Assembly: GCA_022828135.1 (NCBI GenBank)
Contig: JAJEJB010000035.1
Location: 58,052-122,051 of the forward strand
Direction: 5' to 3'
Source: Acidimicrobiia bacterium
GTDB taxonomy: Bacteria; Actinomycetota; Acidimicrobiia; Acidimicrobiales; Aldehydirespiratoraceae
DNA length: 64,000 bases
How positions within the stretch are numbered: position 1 is the stretch's first letter; every line of letters begins with the position of its first letter. This document shows positions 47,596 through 57,497 of this stretch, piece by piece. The notes below the pieces were generated by a model that was not told the DNA's origin, did no database searches, and saw only the letters and a program-made list of their open reading frames with translations. A program made the position numbers and the translations under genes.

Positions 47596-48648
47596 TCATG
47601 AGAGTGGCACCTCGGGATGCGAGCCCACAACACAGCGCCGGAGGCGCTCGGTCAACTCCTCGCGCTCCAGGTTCTTCCCGATGAAGACCGCCCGGCTGTC
47701 GCGGTGCGGACCCTCCCACCGGTTGAGATCGTGGATCTCGAAGATCCGGTGCACGCCCTGCAGCGCGACCCGCCGGTCGTTGCCCGCGACGGCCAGCACT
47801 CCCTTCCACCGCAGCAGGTCGGCGCCGTAGTCGGCGGCGATGGCCCGGGCGGCCGCCTCCACCCGTTCGGCGTCGAGTTCCCCCGCGATCCTGACCGAGC
47901 AGGTCTCAACGTCGGGATCGTGGCTGTGCACGAAGTGGTTCTCGAGGAACGCCGGATCGGTGGCGGCCCGCTGCGACACTTCGAAGGCCTGGATGCCCAG
48001 GATGGCGTCCAGGTTGACCTCTGCGTAGCTCGACCGATCGATCTCCGACCGTTGATTGAACCCTCGGATGCGGCGCTCGATCCGCTCGACGGTCGCCTCG
48101 TCGACTAGGTCGACCTTGTTCACGATGATCCGGTCCGCGCTGACGATCTGGTCGACCGCCTGGCTGTTGATGCCGTCGTAGCGGACGTCGTCCAGGTGCT
48201 GCTCGATGTGCTTGGAGTCGATCAACGTGACGATGGCGTCCAGAGCGACCTCGTCGAGGACCGCGTCGTCCACGAAGAAGGCCTGAGCGACCGGCATTGG
48301 ATCGGCGAGACCGCTGGTCTCGACGAGGATGTAATCGAGGCGGTCACGGCGGCTCATCAGCTTGCGGATCACGTCGAGCAGATCGCCGCGGACGGACGCG
48401 ACGCAGCAGATGCAGCCGTTGACCATCTCGTATATCTCCTCATCGGAGGAGACCACCAGATCCGAGTCGATGCTGATCTCGCCAAACTCGTTCTCGATGA
48501 TGGCGATGCGCTTGCCGTGGCTCTCGCGCAGGATGTAATTGAGCAGGGTCGTCTTTCCCGACCCGAGGAAGCCGGTCAGGATGGTGACCGGCAACCTGCC
48601 GCCCTGCGCACGGGCGGCGTCAGCGGCTATCTCCCGGCCGGCGGACAT
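47596..48648 (-). CDS. COG0523-type GTPase (CobW/ZNG1-like metal chaperone)
   Basis: 350 residues with AAAGGAG upstream of the ATG. Walker A '[12 protein letters not shown]' near residue 26, the metal motif 'GCICC' (CxCC) near residue 78, 'ETSGLADP' (Walker B region) near residue 109 and 'NKVD' near residue 172 are all present. The C-terminal domain has '[15 protein letters not shown]', rich in His. CxCC GTPases of this type deliver zinc or cobalt to client enzymes, often under Zur control. Here it lies 3 kb from the zinc locus, so a zinc role fits. It follows the NYN-domain gene by 9 bp. No cobalamin gene is near. Confidence 0.92.
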   Translation of the reverse strand: MSAGREIAADAARAQGGRLPVTILTGFLGSGKTTLLNYILRESHGKRIAIIENEFGEISIDSDLVVSSDEEIYEMVNGCICCVASVRGDLLDVIRKLMSRRDRLDYILVETSGLADPMPVAQAFFVDDAVLDEVALDAIVTLIDSKHIEQHLDDVRYDGINSQAVDQIVSADRIIVNKVDLVDEATVERIERRIRGFNQRSEIDRSSYAEVNLDAILGIQAFEVSQRAATDPAFLENHFVHSHDPDVETCSVRIAGELDAERVEAAARAIAADYGADLLRWKGVLAVAGNDRRVALQGVHRIFEIHDLNRWEGPHRDSRAVFIGKNLEREELTERLRRCVVGSHPEVPLS

Positions 48649-48657
48649 CTCCTTTGT

Positions 48658-49491
48658 CTAGCGGCCCTCGTCCGGAGGCCAGTCCTGGACTTCCTGGTCG
48701 ATCCGGTTCCAGAAGGCCTGGCGCACAGCCCTCCTGAGACGGTCCTGGCCTCGCAGGCTGCCCCCGATCACGTTCTCCACCGCGTAGAGCAGGTCGCCGT
48801 CCAGGGACTCGGGTATGCGCGGGCGCTGGTCGAGCAGGGCATCGAACTCGTCGTCGCTGGCCCGGTAGAGCCAGCTCTCGGCGAACTCAGTCGCGGCGGC
48901 GGCGACCGAATCGACCGGGTCGTAGGTGTCGGAGGCCGCGTCATCGGGAGTGCGCCGGCGCCTGATGAACCTTGACAAGTCGTCCTTGGTCAACTTGATG
49001 ACCTCGTCCGACTCGGTGATCAGGCCGGCGGGCGGATCCCTGCGCTCGTCACGGGATGCGATGGTGATCAGGATCACGCGCAGTCCCAGGTCCTGGACGT
49101 CGCTGACGCAGTCGAGCAGATCCTCGTCGGCCGACAGCAGGAAGGCGTCGCAGATGGCCCGCTCGCGGGCGAGCGTGGACAGGTCGCGCCTGATGGCCGC
49201 GCCCAGCGAGGACTGCGGATCCCGACCGGTGCCGGTCTGGAGTCGCAGCTTCATGTTGGGCAGCGTCGCCACCAACTGCTGGGCCGGGGTGGGCACGCCG
49301 TCACCGGAAGTGTCGTACCAGTAGGTGCGAAGCGGCTGGAGATCGCACACGTCGGTGGCGAGGCCGATGAGGAAGTCGTTGGCACCGAGGCCGTACAGAA
49401 GGATCTCCTGGCGGTCCGGGCTGTTGCAACACAACATGCCGCCCTCTGTGTAGAGGTACTCGGCGTCAACGAATATTGCGTAGCGGTCCAT
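48658..49491 (-). CDS. NYN-domain (PIN-like) protein
   Basis: 277 residues from ATG at 49491; a GTG at 49509 is six codons earlier. 'YAIFVDAEYLYTEGG' at the N-terminus and 'DAFLLSADEDLLDCVSDV' near residue 120 hold the conserved Asp residues of NYN/LabA-like nuclease domains. A helical C-terminal part of about 110 residues follows. NYN domains are RNA-processing nucleases in several systems, but no target is known here. It is the first gene of a two-gene unit with the COG0523 GTPase. Confidence 0.85.
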   Translation of the reverse strand: MDRYAIFVDAEYLYTEGGMLCCNSPDRQEILLYGLGANDFLIGLATDVCDLQPLRTYWYDTSGDGVPTPAQQLVATLPNMKLRLQTGTGRDPQSSLGAAIRRDLSTLARERAICDAFLLSADEDLLDCVSDVQDLGLRVILITIASRDERRDPPAGLITESDEVIKLTKDDLSRFIRRRRTPDDAASDTYDPVDSVAAAATEFAESWLYRASDDEFDALLDQRPRIPESLDGDLLYAVENVIGGSLRGQDRLRRAVRQAFWNRIDQEVQDWPPDEGR

Positions 49492-49606
49492 GTCGGCGTC
49501 ACCCTTCACATCAGCGCGACGTCCAGCCGGGCCCCACGCCGTTGGGCCGGGATCCCAAAGGGTCCCGACAGCTTAGCCGACCCACAGATGATCCCTGCAT
49601 CCAGCG

Positions 49607-49683
49607 TGGTACGCCCCCTGGGACTCGAACCCAGAACCTGCGGATTAAGAGTCCGTTGCTCTGCCAAATTGAGCTAGAGGCGC
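49607..49683 (-). tRNA. tRNA-Lys (anticodon CTT), CCA encoded
   Basis: Folds as a cloverleaf on the minus strand: acceptor GCGCCTC, D-stem GCTC/GAGC, anticodon loop CTCTTAA giving CTT, T-loop TTCGAGT, then CCA after the discriminator A. It reads lysine AAG codons. One mismatch (A-C) is at the outer anticodon-stem pair. Second tRNA (His) lies 27 bp upstream. Confidence 0.93.
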
Positions 49684-49710
49684 TCGGTGAGCGTCCAACG
49701 ATAGCGCGCG

Positions 49711-49785
49711 GGTGACCGAGGGGAGTCGAACCCCCGACCTCCGGGACCACAACCCGGCGCTCTAACCTACTGAGCTACGGCCACC
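49711..49785 (-). tRNA. tRNA-His (anticodon GTG)
   Basis: Minus strand cloverleaf with acceptor GTGGCCG/CGGTCAC, anticodon stem CCGGG/CCCGG and loop TTGTGGT giving GTG. The extra G at position -1 opposite C73, a histidine tRNA identity feature, is present. No CCA is encoded. Confidence 0.93.
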
Positions 49786-49842
49786 ACGACCGCCGAAGCG
49801 GGAGATCACAGCCTACCGATCCCCGCATCCGGCCTGCATCTC

Positions 49843-49965
49843 CCGCTCTTGTTCGCTTCGCTCACGGGCCGCTCGGGCCTGGTTTCCGCTCTTGTTCGCT
49901 TCGCTCACGGGCCGCTCGGGCCTGGTTTCCGCTCTTGTTCGCTTCGCTCACGGGCCGCTCGGGCC
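49843..49965. repeat. Three tandem copies of the dispersed 37-bp repeat
   Basis: Identical 37-bp units at 49843-49879, 49886-49922 and 49929-49965, each separated by TGGTTT, so the period is 43 bp. They lie in the 199 bp between tRNA-His and tRNA-Arg. The same unit occurs at 28431-28467 (37 of 37) and 26161-26197 (34 of 37). The spacers are identical, so this is not a CRISPR array. Confidence 0.95.
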
Positions 49966-49984
49966 CTGGCGATAGCCTTGGGAG

Positions 49985-50058
49985 GCCCCCGTAGCTCAAC
50001 TGGAAAGAGCGGAGGGTTTCTACCCCTCAGGTTGCGGGTTCGAGTCCTGTCGGGGGTA
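49985..50058 (+). tRNA. tRNA-Arg (anticodon TCT)
   Basis: Plus-strand cloverleaf: acceptor GCCCCCG/CGGGGGT, D-stem GCTC/GAGC, anticodon stem GAGGG/CCCTC with loop TTTCTAC giving TCT, T-loop TTCGAGT. It reads AGA codons, which are rare in this high-GC sequence. Not CCA-tailed. Confidence 0.92.
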
Positions 50059-50106
50059 CGGGCGCTGGTAGAGACAGCAAGACGGACTTAGGAAGCGAGA
50101 CGCGCC

Positions 50107-51231
50107 GTGGCCGACCTCGACAAAGCCAAGAGCCTGGGCCTGGAGATCCTCGGCCGGGCCGGGATCGATGTCGGAGGAGATCAGCCTCGCGACATCGCCG
50201 TGCTCGACGACCGCTTCTGGGCGCGGGTGCTGGCAAAGCGCGAACTGGGGCTGGGCGAGTCGTACCAGGACGGCTGGTGGGACGCCAACCAACTCGACGA
50301 GTTCGTCGCCCATGTGCAGACCCTCGACCTGCGTTCGCTGGTGCGGCCCGGGCCCGGGCTGCTGGTGCACATCGCCAGGGCCCGCGCATCGAACCACCAG
50401 ACCGTGCACCGGGCCCGCAGGAACGCGGGCGCCCACTACGACATCGGAAACGACCTCTACGAGCGGATGCTCGACAAGCGCATGATCTACTCGTGCGGCT
50501 ACTGGCGGCGCGCCGAGGACCTGGACCAGGCCCAGGAGGACAAGCTCGAGCTCATCTGTCGCAAGCTGCAGCTGGAGCCGGGGATGAGGCTGCTCGACAT
50601 CGGCTGCGGCTGGGGCGGTTTCGCCCGGTTCGCGGCCGCCGAGCACGGAGTGACGGTCACCGGCGTCACACCGGCACGCGAGCAGGCCCGTTGGGCGCGG
50701 GAAGCCTGCGCAGGCCTGCCCGTCGAGATCCAGGAATGCGACTACCGCGATGTGGAGGGCTCCTTCGATCGGATCGTGTCGATAGGGATGATGGAGCACG
50801 TCGGCCCGCGCAACCTCAAGACCTTCTTCGGGCGCTGCGACCGCTTGCTGTCCAGCGACGGCATGATGCTGCACCACACCATCGGGTCGCTGGAATCGAA
50901 ACACCACACCGACCCGTGGTTCGACAAGTACATCTTCCCGGGGGGCGTAGTTCCGTCGCTGGCCCAGATCACGTCAGCCTGCGAGCAGGACTGGGTCATC
51001 GAGGACGTGCAGAACTTCGGGCCGTACTACGACCGAACGCTCATGGCCTGGCACCGCAACGTGACCGAGGCCTGGACGGACCTCACCGGCTATGACGAGC
51101 GCTTCCGCCGAACCTGGGACTACTACCTGCTGAGTTCAGCCGGATCGTTCCGAGCCCGGGCCCTGCAACTCTGGCAGATTGTGTTCACCCGCAGCCGTCG
51201 CCGCTCCGAGGTGTACCACCGGCCGGACTGA
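50107..51231 (+). CDS. cfa: Cyclopropane-fatty-acyl-phospholipid synthase-family methyltransferase
   Basis: 374 residues from GTG at 50107. The SAM site 'LLDIGCGWGGFARFAA' near residue 163 and 'DKRMIYSCGYW' near residue 125 are typical of CFA synthase. 'VSIGMMEHVGPRN' near residue 222 and 'YIFPGGVVPSL' near residue 277 complete the core. It adds a methylene bridge across a double bond in membrane phospholipids; related methyltransferases make branched or tuberculostearic-type chains. A full synthase is slightly longer, so a more specialised methyltransferase is possible. Preceded by tRNA-Arg. Confidence 0.92.
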   Translation: MADLDKAKSLGLEILGRAGIDVGGDQPRDIAVLDDRFWARVLAKRELGLGESYQDGWWDANQLDEFVAHVQTLDLRSLVRPGPGLLVHIARARASNHQTVHRARRNAGAHYDIGNDLYERMLDKRMIYSCGYWRRAEDLDQAQEDKLELICRKLQLEPGMRLLDIGCGWGGFARFAAAEHGVTVTGVTPAREQARWAREACAGLPVEIQECDYRDVEGSFDRIVSIGMMEHVGPRNLKTFFGRCDRLLSSDGMMLHHTIGSLESKHHTDPWFDKYIFPGGVVPSLAQITSACEQDWVIEDVQNFGPYYDRTLMAWHRNVTEAWTDLTGYDERFRRTWDYYLLSSAGSFRARALQLWQIVFTRSRRRSEVYHRPD

Positions 51232-51244
51232 CCCGGACGCGGCG

Positions 51245-51332
51245 GCTGCTCTGGGACCTGCGGCCTCGCCCGTCCCTGAAGCTGCTCTGGAACTGCGATC
51301 TCGCCCGTCCCTGAAGCTGCTCTAGAACTGCG
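51245..51332. repeat. Tandem repeat duplicating the 3' end of aceA
   Basis: A unit of 35-36 bp starting GCTGCTCT and ending CGTCCCTGAA is present at 51245-51280 and 51281-51315. A third, partial copy at 51316-51332 contains the aceA stop (CTAGAACTGCG on the plus strand). So the last codons of aceA have been copied into the intergenic region. The copies differ at several bases. Confidence 0.8.
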
Positions 51333-52626
51333 CCTGCTCGGTGCTGCCTTCGAGGGCGAGGGTGGACGCGGTTCCCCCGGAGATCACGGTGGCCACCTGA
51401 TCGAAGTATCCGGCTCCGACCTCACGCTGGTGGCGGGTGGCGGTGTAGCCGAGGGCCTCCATCGCCAGTTCGCCCTGCTGCAGCGCGACGTAGGCCTTCA
51501 TGTCGTCGGACTGGTAGGCATGCGCCAACTCGAACGCCGACGCGTTGAGCGCATGCCAGCCGGCGAGAGTGATGAACTGGAAAGCGTAGCCCATGGCGCC
51601 CAACTCCTTCTGGAACATGGCGATCTGAGCGTCGTCCAGGTGCGCCCGCCAGTTGAACGAGGGCGAGCAGTTGTAGGCCAGCATCTTGTTCGGGTACACC
51701 GCGTGGATGGCCTCGGCGAACTCCCTGGCCTCGTCGAGATCGGGAGTGGAGGTCTCGCACCAGAGCAGGTCGCAGTAGGGCGCGTAGGCGAGGCCGCGCT
51801 GGATCGGCGCCTGCAGTCCCGGCGTCGTCACGAAGAACCCCTCTGCGGTGCGCTCGCCGGTCAGCCCGGCCCGGTCCCTGACGTCGACGTCGCTGGTGAT
51901 CAGGCCGGCGCTGAGCGCGTCGGTGCGGGCGACCAGGACGGTCTCGACACCCATGACATCGGCAGCCAGCCTGGCCGCCCTCAGGGTGGCGAGATGCTGC
52001 GATGTGGGCACCAGCACCTTGCCGCCCATGTGGCCGCACTTCTTGGCCGAGCTGAGCTGATCCTCGAAGTGGACCCCGGCCGCGCCGGACTCGATCATGG
52101 CATTCATCAACTCGAAGGCATTGAGCGGGCCTCCGAAACCCGCCTCGGCGTCGGCCAGGATCGGCAGCATGTAGTCGCGGCTCGGGTTGCCGTCGGTCTC
52201 GCTCCACTCGATCTGGTCGGCCCTCCTGAGCGCGTTGTTGAGTCGAGCGACCAGCGATGGCACGGAGTCCGCCGGATAGAGGGACTGGTCGGGATACACC
52301 TGCCCGGCGAGGTTGGCGTCGCCGGCCACCTGCCAGCCCGACAGGTACAGCGCGGGCAGCCCCGCCTTGGCGAACTGGATCGCCTGCCCGCCGGTCATGG
52401 CGCCCAGGGCGTGCACGTAGTCCATGCTGTGGAGGCGCCGCCAGAGCTTGGCCGCGCCGGCGCGGGCCACGGTGCACTCGGGCGTCACCGAGCCGCGCAG
52501 CCGTACCACCTCGGTCGCGGAGTAGTCGCGACGGGTGCCGTGCCAACGGGGGTTGTTCTCCCAGTCGGCCTCTAGAGCCTCGACCTGCTGTGCGAAGCTC
52601 GGACTTGCGTTCGTGACCTTCACCAT
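51322..52626 (-). CDS. aceA: Isocitrate lyase
   Basis: 434 residues from ATG at 52626, with GGGAGGG upstream. The catalytic signature '[14 protein letters not shown]' near residue 193 and '[20 protein letters not shown]' near residue 75 identify it. 'YNCSPSFNW' near residue 325 holds substrate-binding residues. It splits isocitrate into glyoxylate and succinate for growth on acetate or fatty acids, which fits the CoA-based catabolic genes of this window. Malate synthase is not in the window. It is divergent from a RamB-like regulator gene. Confidence 0.97.
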   Translation of the reverse strand: MVKVTNASPSFAQQVEALEADWENNPRWHGTRRDYSATEVVRLRGSVTPECTVARAGAAKLWRRLHSMDYVHALGAMTGGQAIQFAKAGLPALYLSGWQVAGDANLAGQVYPDQSLYPADSVPSLVARLNNALRRADQIEWSETDGNPSRDYMLPILADAEAGFGGPLNAFELMNAMIESGAAGVHFEDQLSSAKKCGHMGGKVLVPTSQHLATLRAARLAADVMGVETVLVARTDALSAGLITSDVDVRDRAGLTGERTAEGFFVTTPGLQAPIQRGLAYAPYCDLLWCETSTPDLDEAREFAEAIHAVYPNKMLAYNCSPSFNWRAHLDDAQIAMFQKELGAMGYAFQFITLAGWHALNASAFELAHAYQSDDMKAYVALQQGELAMEALGYTATRHQREVGAGYFDQVATVISGGTASTLALEGSTEQAQF

Positions 52627-52784
52627 CGATCGCCCTCCCGGTGGAGCGGTGCGGCGCCGGCTGATGACCCACGGGGCCCGTGCCGCCCCCAATGCTCGTC
52701 GCGTCAGACCACAGAAGCCAGAATCTGCACCGCAGAGAAGCGCCCAAGTTGTTGGATGACACAAGTTCTGCAATTCTTTCGCAT
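52627..52784. promoter_or_regulatory. Divergent promoter region of aceA and its RamB-like regulator
   Basis: 158 bp between divergent starts. Just before the regulator ATG is an AT-richer stretch (52750-52784) with TTCTGCAATTC and, on the other strand, GAATTGCAGAA, vaguely like the short A/T-TTTGCA motif bound by RamB in corynebacteria. A binding site is suggested only. Confidence 0.35.
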
Positions 52785-54239
52785 ATGGGCACCGAACCTG
52801 ACCTTCTCGTGCTCGGCCGGCGCCTGCGTCACGTCCGCCGCACCCGGGGCCTCACCCTCGCGGACCTGGCTGAGCGCACCGGGCGGCCGCCGGCCTACCT
52901 GTCGCGGCTCGAGAACGGGAGAGTGGAGCCCCGCCTCGGCGTGCTCAGCGATCTCGCCGAGGCGCTCGACACCACCACGGCCGACCTTCTCGAAGACGCC
53001 CCGCCGGACCGCCGAGCCGGACTAGAGCTGGAACTGCTGCGGGCCCAGGACCACCCGGCGTACGCGGAGCTCGGGCTGCCGCCGCTCAAGCCGTCCAGAC
53101 GGCTCAGCGACGAGGTCCTCGAGCACCTGGCCGGCCTGAGCCGCGCCGTCTGCGAACGGAGCGCCCCGGCCGACACCACCGAGAGCGCCCGGAGGGCCAA
53201 CTCGGAGCTGCGCGGCGAGATGCGCGACCGGAACAACTACTTCACCGATATCGAGCAGACCGCGGCCGAAGGGCTGGCCCGCGCCGGATACCCAGGTTCC
53301 GGCCCGATCAGCGAGCGGGTGCTCACCGAGTTGGTGAGCAGCTACGGCTTCCGCATAGAGCGAGTCGCCGGCCTGCCCCGCACGGCCCGCTCGATCACCG
53401 ACACTCGCGACCGGGTGATCTTCATCGGCGACCAGGACGATCTGAAGGTGCGCCAGGCCCGCTCCGTAGTGCTGCAGACGCTCGGACACTTCGCGCTGGA
53501 GCACTCCGACACCTCAGACTTCGGCGACTACCTCCGCCAGCGCATCGAGTCCAACTACTTCTCGGCCGCCGTCCTCGCCCCCGAGGCGCCCGCGGTGGAA
53601 CTGCTGAGCGAGGCGAAACGCCAGGGCGACATCAGCGTCGAGGACCTCAAGGAGACGTTCTACATCTCCTACGAGATGGCGGCCCACCGCTTCACGAACC
53701 TGGCCACGGTCCACCTGGACATTCCCGTCCACTTCCTGCGAACCGACCCCGAAGGCGTGATCACCAAGGCGTACGAGAACGACGGGCTTCCGTTCCCGGT
53801 GACCTCCGACGGGGGACTGGAGGGAGAGCGGGTTCCCCGCCAGTGGGGAGCCCGGCAAGCCTGGGGAGCCGAGGGGCACTTCCTGTTGCACGAGCAGTAC
53901 ACGGTGCTCGACGTGGGCGAGTACTTCTGCATCACCTACATAGAGACCGAGCATGATCGCTACCCCTATGCGATCACGCTGGGCACGACGGTCGAGCACG
54001 CCCAGCACTTTCGCGGCTCCGAGACGCTTCGGCGTGAGCACGCCCGCTCCAGGGACGTGGAGCCCGACCCCCGGCTCGTGCGCGACTGGGAGAGCGTGGC
54101 CTGGCCGTCGGCGGCCGAGCGCAGCCATGTGCTGTCGGCGCTGCCACCGTCGCAGCGCTCCTTCGTGCCGTTCCCCGGCATCGACCTGCTCGACGTCTAC
54201 CGCTTCCTGGACCGGCAGAGGCGTCGCCGCCAGGCCTAG
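52785..54239 (+). CDS. XRE-family regulator with short-chain-fatty-acyl-type domain (RamB-like)
   Basis: 484 residues from ATG at 52785. Helix-turn-helix '[20 protein letters not shown]' lies near residue 20, followed by '[20 protein letters not shown]'. The middle contains an ImmA/IrrE-type region ('[14 protein letters not shown]' near residue 227) and '[21 protein letters not shown]' near residue 290, then a C-terminal domain with paired '[11 protein letters not shown]' strands. This build is that of RamB/ScfR regulators, which sense acyl-CoA level and control acetate genes. Its divergent place beside aceA supports this role, by analogy with corynebacteria. An earlier start at 52680 lacks HTH homology. 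Confidence 0.9.
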   Translation: MGTEPDLLVLGRRLRHVRRTRGLTLADLAERTGRPPAYLSRLENGRVEPRLGVLSDLAEALDTTTADLLEDAPPDRRAGLELELLRAQDHPAYAELGLPPLKPSRRLSDEVLEHLAGLSRAVCERSAPADTTESARRANSELRGEMRDRNNYFTDIEQTAAEGLARAGYPGSGPISERVLTELVSSYGFRIERVAGLPRTARSITDTRDRVIFIGDQDDLKVRQARSVVLQTLGHFALEHSDTSDFGDYLRQRIESNYFSAAVLAPEAPAVELLSEAKRQGDISVEDLKETFYISYEMAAHRFTNLATVHLDIPVHFLRTDPEGVITKAYENDGLPFPVTSDGGLEGERVPRQWGARQAWGAEGHFLLHEQYTVLDVGEYFCITYIETEHDRYPYAITLGTTVEHAQHFRGSETLRREHARSRDVEPDPRLVRDWESVAWPSAAERSHVLSALPPSQRSFVPFPGIDLLDVYRFLDRQRRRRQA

Positions 54240-54289
54240 GGCTCGCTGGTGCACGGCCGCGTCGTGTAGCCTCGCCTCCGACACAGCGC

Positions 54290-55252
54290 ATGCCTGAGAC
54301 CGCCGCCACCATCCGCGTCCCCGCCAACCACCTGCTCGGACCTCTGGTGGGCGAGCACGACGCCAACCTCCGCCAGCTCGAGAGCGCCTTCCCCGGCAGT
54401 CGCATCCATCTGAGGGGCAACGAGGTAAGCGTCCTCGGGGACGAGGCCGAGACCGTCGCCCGGGCCTTCGAGGAGCTGATCCTGCTCCTCGAGCACGGGC
54501 AGCGCCTCGACGGCCGCACCATCGACCGTACGATCGACATGGTGCGCAGCAACGTCCGAGCCTCGGAGGTCCTGACCCACGATGTGCTGAGAACGGCCGG
54601 AGGGCGGGTTGTGCGCCCGAAGTCGGCCGGACAGAAGCGCTACACCGACGTGATGGGCCAGAGCATCATCACCTTCGGGATCGGGCCGGCCGGAACGGGC
54701 AAGAGTTGGCTGGCGGTTGCGATGGCCGTGCGGGCGCTCAACGACGGCGAGGTGACCCGCATCATCCTCACCCGTCCCGCGGTCGAGGCGGGGGAGAGGC
54801 TCGGATTCCTCCCCGGCGACCTGATGGCCAAGGTCGATCCCTACCTGCGCCCCCTCTACGACGCGCTGTACGACATGGTGGGCAGCGAGGGAATGGAGCG
54901 GCTTCTGGAGCGCGGCGCCGTCGAGGTGGCGCCACTGGCGTTCATGCGGGGCCGCACGCTCAATTCGAGCTTCATCATCCTCGACGAGGCCCAGAACACC
55001 ACCCCCGAGCAGATGAAGATGTTCCTGACCCGCATCGGCTTCGGCTCCCGGGCTGTGGTCACCGGCGATGTCACCCAGGTGGACGTGGACGGCGGGCGCA
55101 GCGGCCTGGCCGGCATCGAGGAGCTGCTGGGAGGCATCGAGGGAATCGGGTTCGTCCATCTGAGCAGCCGCGACGTCGTTCGTCACCGCATCGTCGCCGA
55201 CATCGTCACCGCCTACGACCGGGTCGGGCTCACGCGCGGAGACTCCGCCTAG
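54290..55252 (+). CDS. phoH: PhoH-family ATPase
   Basis: 320 residues. Walker A '[15 protein letters not shown]' near residue 134 and Walker B 'FIILDEAQN' near residue 228 are clear. '[19 protein letters not shown]' precedes. The N-terminal 80 residues resemble a KH-like domain ('[20 protein letters not shown]'). In many bacteria PhoH/YbeZ works with YbeY in ribosome maturation and RNA quality control. The next gene, ybeY, begins directly after its stop, as expected. Confidence 0.95.
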   Translation: MPETAATIRVPANHLLGPLVGEHDANLRQLESAFPGSRIHLRGNEVSVLGDEAETVARAFEELILLLEHGQRLDGRTIDRTIDMVRSNVRASEVLTHDVLRTAGGRVVRPKSAGQKRYTDVMGQSIITFGIGPAGTGKSWLAVAMAVRALNDGEVTRIILTRPAVEAGERLGFLPGDLMAKVDPYLRPLYDALYDMVGSEGMERLLERGAVEVAPLAFMRGRTLNSSFIILDEAQNTTPEQMKMFLTRIGFGSRAVVTGDVTQVDVDGGRSGLAGIEELLGGIEGIGFVHLSSRDVVRHRIVADIVTAYDRVGLTRGDSA

Positions 55253-55780
55253 ATGGTGACAGCGTCCTCCTCGGACGAACCTGCCCGCGGAGCGGTGGTC
55301 CGCGCCTTCGACGAGACCTCCGGGCCGGCAGCAGGAAACGACCTGGTGGACACCGAGCGCTGGGCCAGGCTGGCCCGAGCCGTGCTGCGCGACGAGGGGG
55401 TCGCCTCCGGCGAGCTGGGCCTGCGGTTCGTGGACACCGGCGCCATGGCCGAGCTCAACCTGGCCCATATGGGCACGGCCGGACCCACCGACGTTCTCGC
55501 CTTTCCCATAGACGGCGGCCACGGCGGCGCGCCCGCATCCGGACCGACCGTGCTGCTGGGCGACGTTGTGGTCTGTCCCGCATACGCGGCACGAACCAAC
55601 GGCGGCCCCGCCGCATCCGGCAACCCGCGGCCAACCGGCGGCCCCGCGGACGAGTTGGCCCTGCTGGTCGTGCACGGCGTGCTGCACGTACTGGGATACG
55701 ACCACGCCCACGAAGCGGAGGCCGCAGCCATGCAGACCCGCGAACAGCAGCTCTTGGCTGCACACCACCGACAACCGTGA
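55253..55780 (+). CDS. ybeY: Endoribonuclease YbeY (rRNA maturation)
   Basis: 175 residues. The zinc site '[16 protein letters not shown]' near residue 140 gives H-x(3)-H-x(5)-H. The preceding core has '[12 protein letters not shown]' near residue 80. A Gly/Pro/Ala-rich insert between residues 95 and 132 makes it longer than most YbeY proteins. It processes 16S rRNA ends with PhoH-family partners. Start ATG abuts the phoH stop; its stop overlaps the corC-like GTG. Confidence 0.93.
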   Translation: MVTASSSDEPARGAVVRAFDETSGPAAGNDLVDTERWARLARAVLRDEGVASGELGLRFVDTGAMAELNLAHMGTAGPTDVLAFPIDGGHGGAPASGPTVLLGDVVVCPAYAARTNGGPAASGNPRPTGGPADELALLVVHGVLHVLGYDHAHEAEAAAMQTREQQLLAAHHRQP

Positions 55781-56616
55781 CCGGCCAGAACGAGCCCGGT
55801 GCCGGCCCGATGTCGCGTCTAGTTCGAAGACGGGTCGCACGGGTGAGGAACGGGGCGCCGCCGGTCAGCGAGGACGAGTTGATCGCCCTCACCGACGCCG
55901 CGGCCGAGGCAGACGCCATCGAGGACGCCGAGCGCGACATGATCGCCTCCGCCCTTGCCTTGGACCGCACCGTGGTTCGTGAGGTCATGGCGCCCCGCGC
56001 CGACATGGTCACCGTCGACGCAGACATGACGGTGACTGCCTCGCTCGAGATCGCCATCAGCCGCGGCCTCAGCCGTCTTCCGGTGTGCCGGAACGACATC
56101 GACGACGTCGTCGGCGTCGTGCTGCTGAAGGATCTGGCCCGCACCGAGCGCTCGGGCGGCGGCGACCGTCCCGTCCAGGAGTCGATGCGCCGCGCCATGT
56201 TCGTGCCCGAGACCAAGCGGGTGGACGAGCTGCTCTCCGAGATGCGCACCGCCGGAGGGCACCTGGCCATCGTCGTCGACGAGTACGGGGGCACGGCCGG
56301 TCTCGTCACCCTCGAAGACCTCGTCGAGGAGCTGGTGGGCGAGATCGTCGACGAATTCGACCGGCCCGAGCCGCTCATGGAGCCCCTCGCGGGCGGCGAG
56401 GCGCTGGTGCACGGCCGCATGCCGGTCGACCAGCTGAACACCCTCGTCGGAGCGGCCTTGCCCGACGACGACTGGGACACCGTCGGCGGCCTGATATTCA
56501 GCACGCTGGGCCATGTGCCCGAAGTGGGCGAGACAGTGGAGGTCGACGGCCTCAGGCTGCGGGTGGAGCACATGGAGGGCCGCCGCATCACCCGGGTCAG
56601 ACTCACCCGCACATGA
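55777..56616 (+). CDS. CorC/HlyC-type CBS-domain protein without membrane domain
   Basis: 279 residues from GTG at 55777 (GTGA overlap with the ybeY stop); ATG at 55810 also fits. '[20 protein letters not shown]' near residue 60 begins two CBS domains, and '[19 protein letters not shown]' near residue 168 ends them. The C-terminal CorC domain '[20 protein letters not shown]' follows near residue 228. Unlike integral CorB-type proteins it lacks the four-helix DUF21 membrane part, as in E. coli CorC/YbeX. Linked to magnesium/cobalt efflux and ribosome function. Overlaps era by 4 bp. Confidence 0.9.
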   Translation: MTGQNEPGAGPMSRLVRRRVARVRNGAPPVSEDELIALTDAAAEADAIEDAERDMIASALALDRTVVREVMAPRADMVTVDADMTVTASLEIAISRGLSRLPVCRNDIDDVVGVVLLKDLARTERSGGGDRPVQESMRRAMFVPETKRVDELLSEMRTAGGHLAIVVDEYGGTAGLVTLEDLVEELVGEIVDEFDRPEPLMEPLAGGEALVHGRMPVDQLNTLVGAALPDDDWDTVGGLIFSTLGHVPEVGETVEVDGLRLRVEHMEGRRITRVRLTRT

Positions 56617-57458
56617 CAAAGACCGATCCCGGGCTCGGCGGTCACCGGTGCGGGATCGTCGGGCTGGCGGGCCGTCCCAATGCGGGCAAGTCGACGCTGA
56701 TCAACAGGATCGTCGGGCAGAAGGTGTCGATCGTCTCCGACAAGCCCCAGACGACCCGCACCGAGCTGCGGGGGGTGCTCACCCGCCGTGACGCCCAGAT
56801 GATCCTGGTCGACACACCCGGCATACACAAGCCCCGCACCGCGCTCGGGCGCCGGATGAACGCCGCCGCCAACGAGGCGCTGCACGGAATCGACGTGACG
56901 TGCCTGGTGATCGACGCATCGGCTCCCTACGGCCGCGGCGACGCCTTCATCGCCCGGTCGCTGCCGGCGGACTCCGTCGTGGTCGTGACCAAGGCCGACC
57001 TGGTGGGACCGCAGACGATGCTGGAACAGCTCGCAGCGCTGGGAGAGTTGGACTTCGAGGCCTACTATCCGGTGAGCGGGCGTACCGGCCAGGGTGTCGA
57101 GGCGCTGGTGGAGCACCTTGTAGACCGCCTGCCCGAGGGCCCGGCCCTCTACCCCGCAGACACAGTCTCGGATGCCCCGGAGGCCTTCCGGGTAGCCGAG
57201 CTGGTGCGGGAACGGCTCCTGGCCGCCACCCGCGACGAGTTGCCCCATTCGATCGCGACCCGGGTGACGGAATGGGATTGGCCCCTGATCCGTTGCGAGA
57301 TCATCGTCGAGCGCCCCTCCCAGAAAGCGATCGTGATCGGCAAGGGCGGATCGATGCTCAAAACGGTCGGGACGGCGGTGCGCCCGCAGCTCCCTGAAGG
57401 CGTCTACCTGCAACTCACAGTACGGGTGGACAAGAACTGGCAACAACGCCTCGCGTAG
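56613..57458 (+). CDS. era: GTPase Era
   Basis: 281 residues. G1 '[17 protein letters not shown]' near residue 21, G2 region '[13 protein letters not shown]', G3 '[13 protein letters not shown]', G4 'TKAD' near residue 127, and the C-terminal KH domain '[18 protein letters not shown]' near residue 245 are present. Era binds the 3' end of 16S rRNA during 30S assembly. The order ybeY-corC-era is conserved widely. Start overlaps the previous stop. Confidence 0.97.
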   Translation: MTKTDPGLGGHRCGIVGLAGRPNAGKSTLINRIVGQKVSIVSDKPQTTRTELRGVLTRRDAQMILVDTPGIHKPRTALGRRMNAAANEALHGIDVTCLVIDASAPYGRGDAFIARSLPADSVVVVTKADLVGPQTMLEQLAALGELDFEAYYPVSGRTGQGVEALVEHLVDRLPEGPALYPADTVSDAPEAFRVAELVRERLLAATRDELPHSIATRVTEWDWPLIRCEIIVERPSQKAIVIGKGGSMLKTVGTAVRPQLPEGVYLQLTVRVDKNWQQRLA

Positions 57459-57497
57459 TGGCGACGGCGCGGCGGGTCACGCGGTAGCTTCACGGTG

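Noticed and set aside
49843..49965. CRISPR array
   Set aside because: Only three repeats, and the six-base spacers are identical, so it is a simple tandem repeat with no cas genes nearby.
49849..50091. Small frame between tRNA genes
   Set aside because: Made of the 37-bp repeat and part of tRNA-Arg; no independent support.
54706..55776. Upstream extension of the corC-like frame
   Set aside because: Shadow of phoH and ybeY; Arg/Gly-rich without domains.
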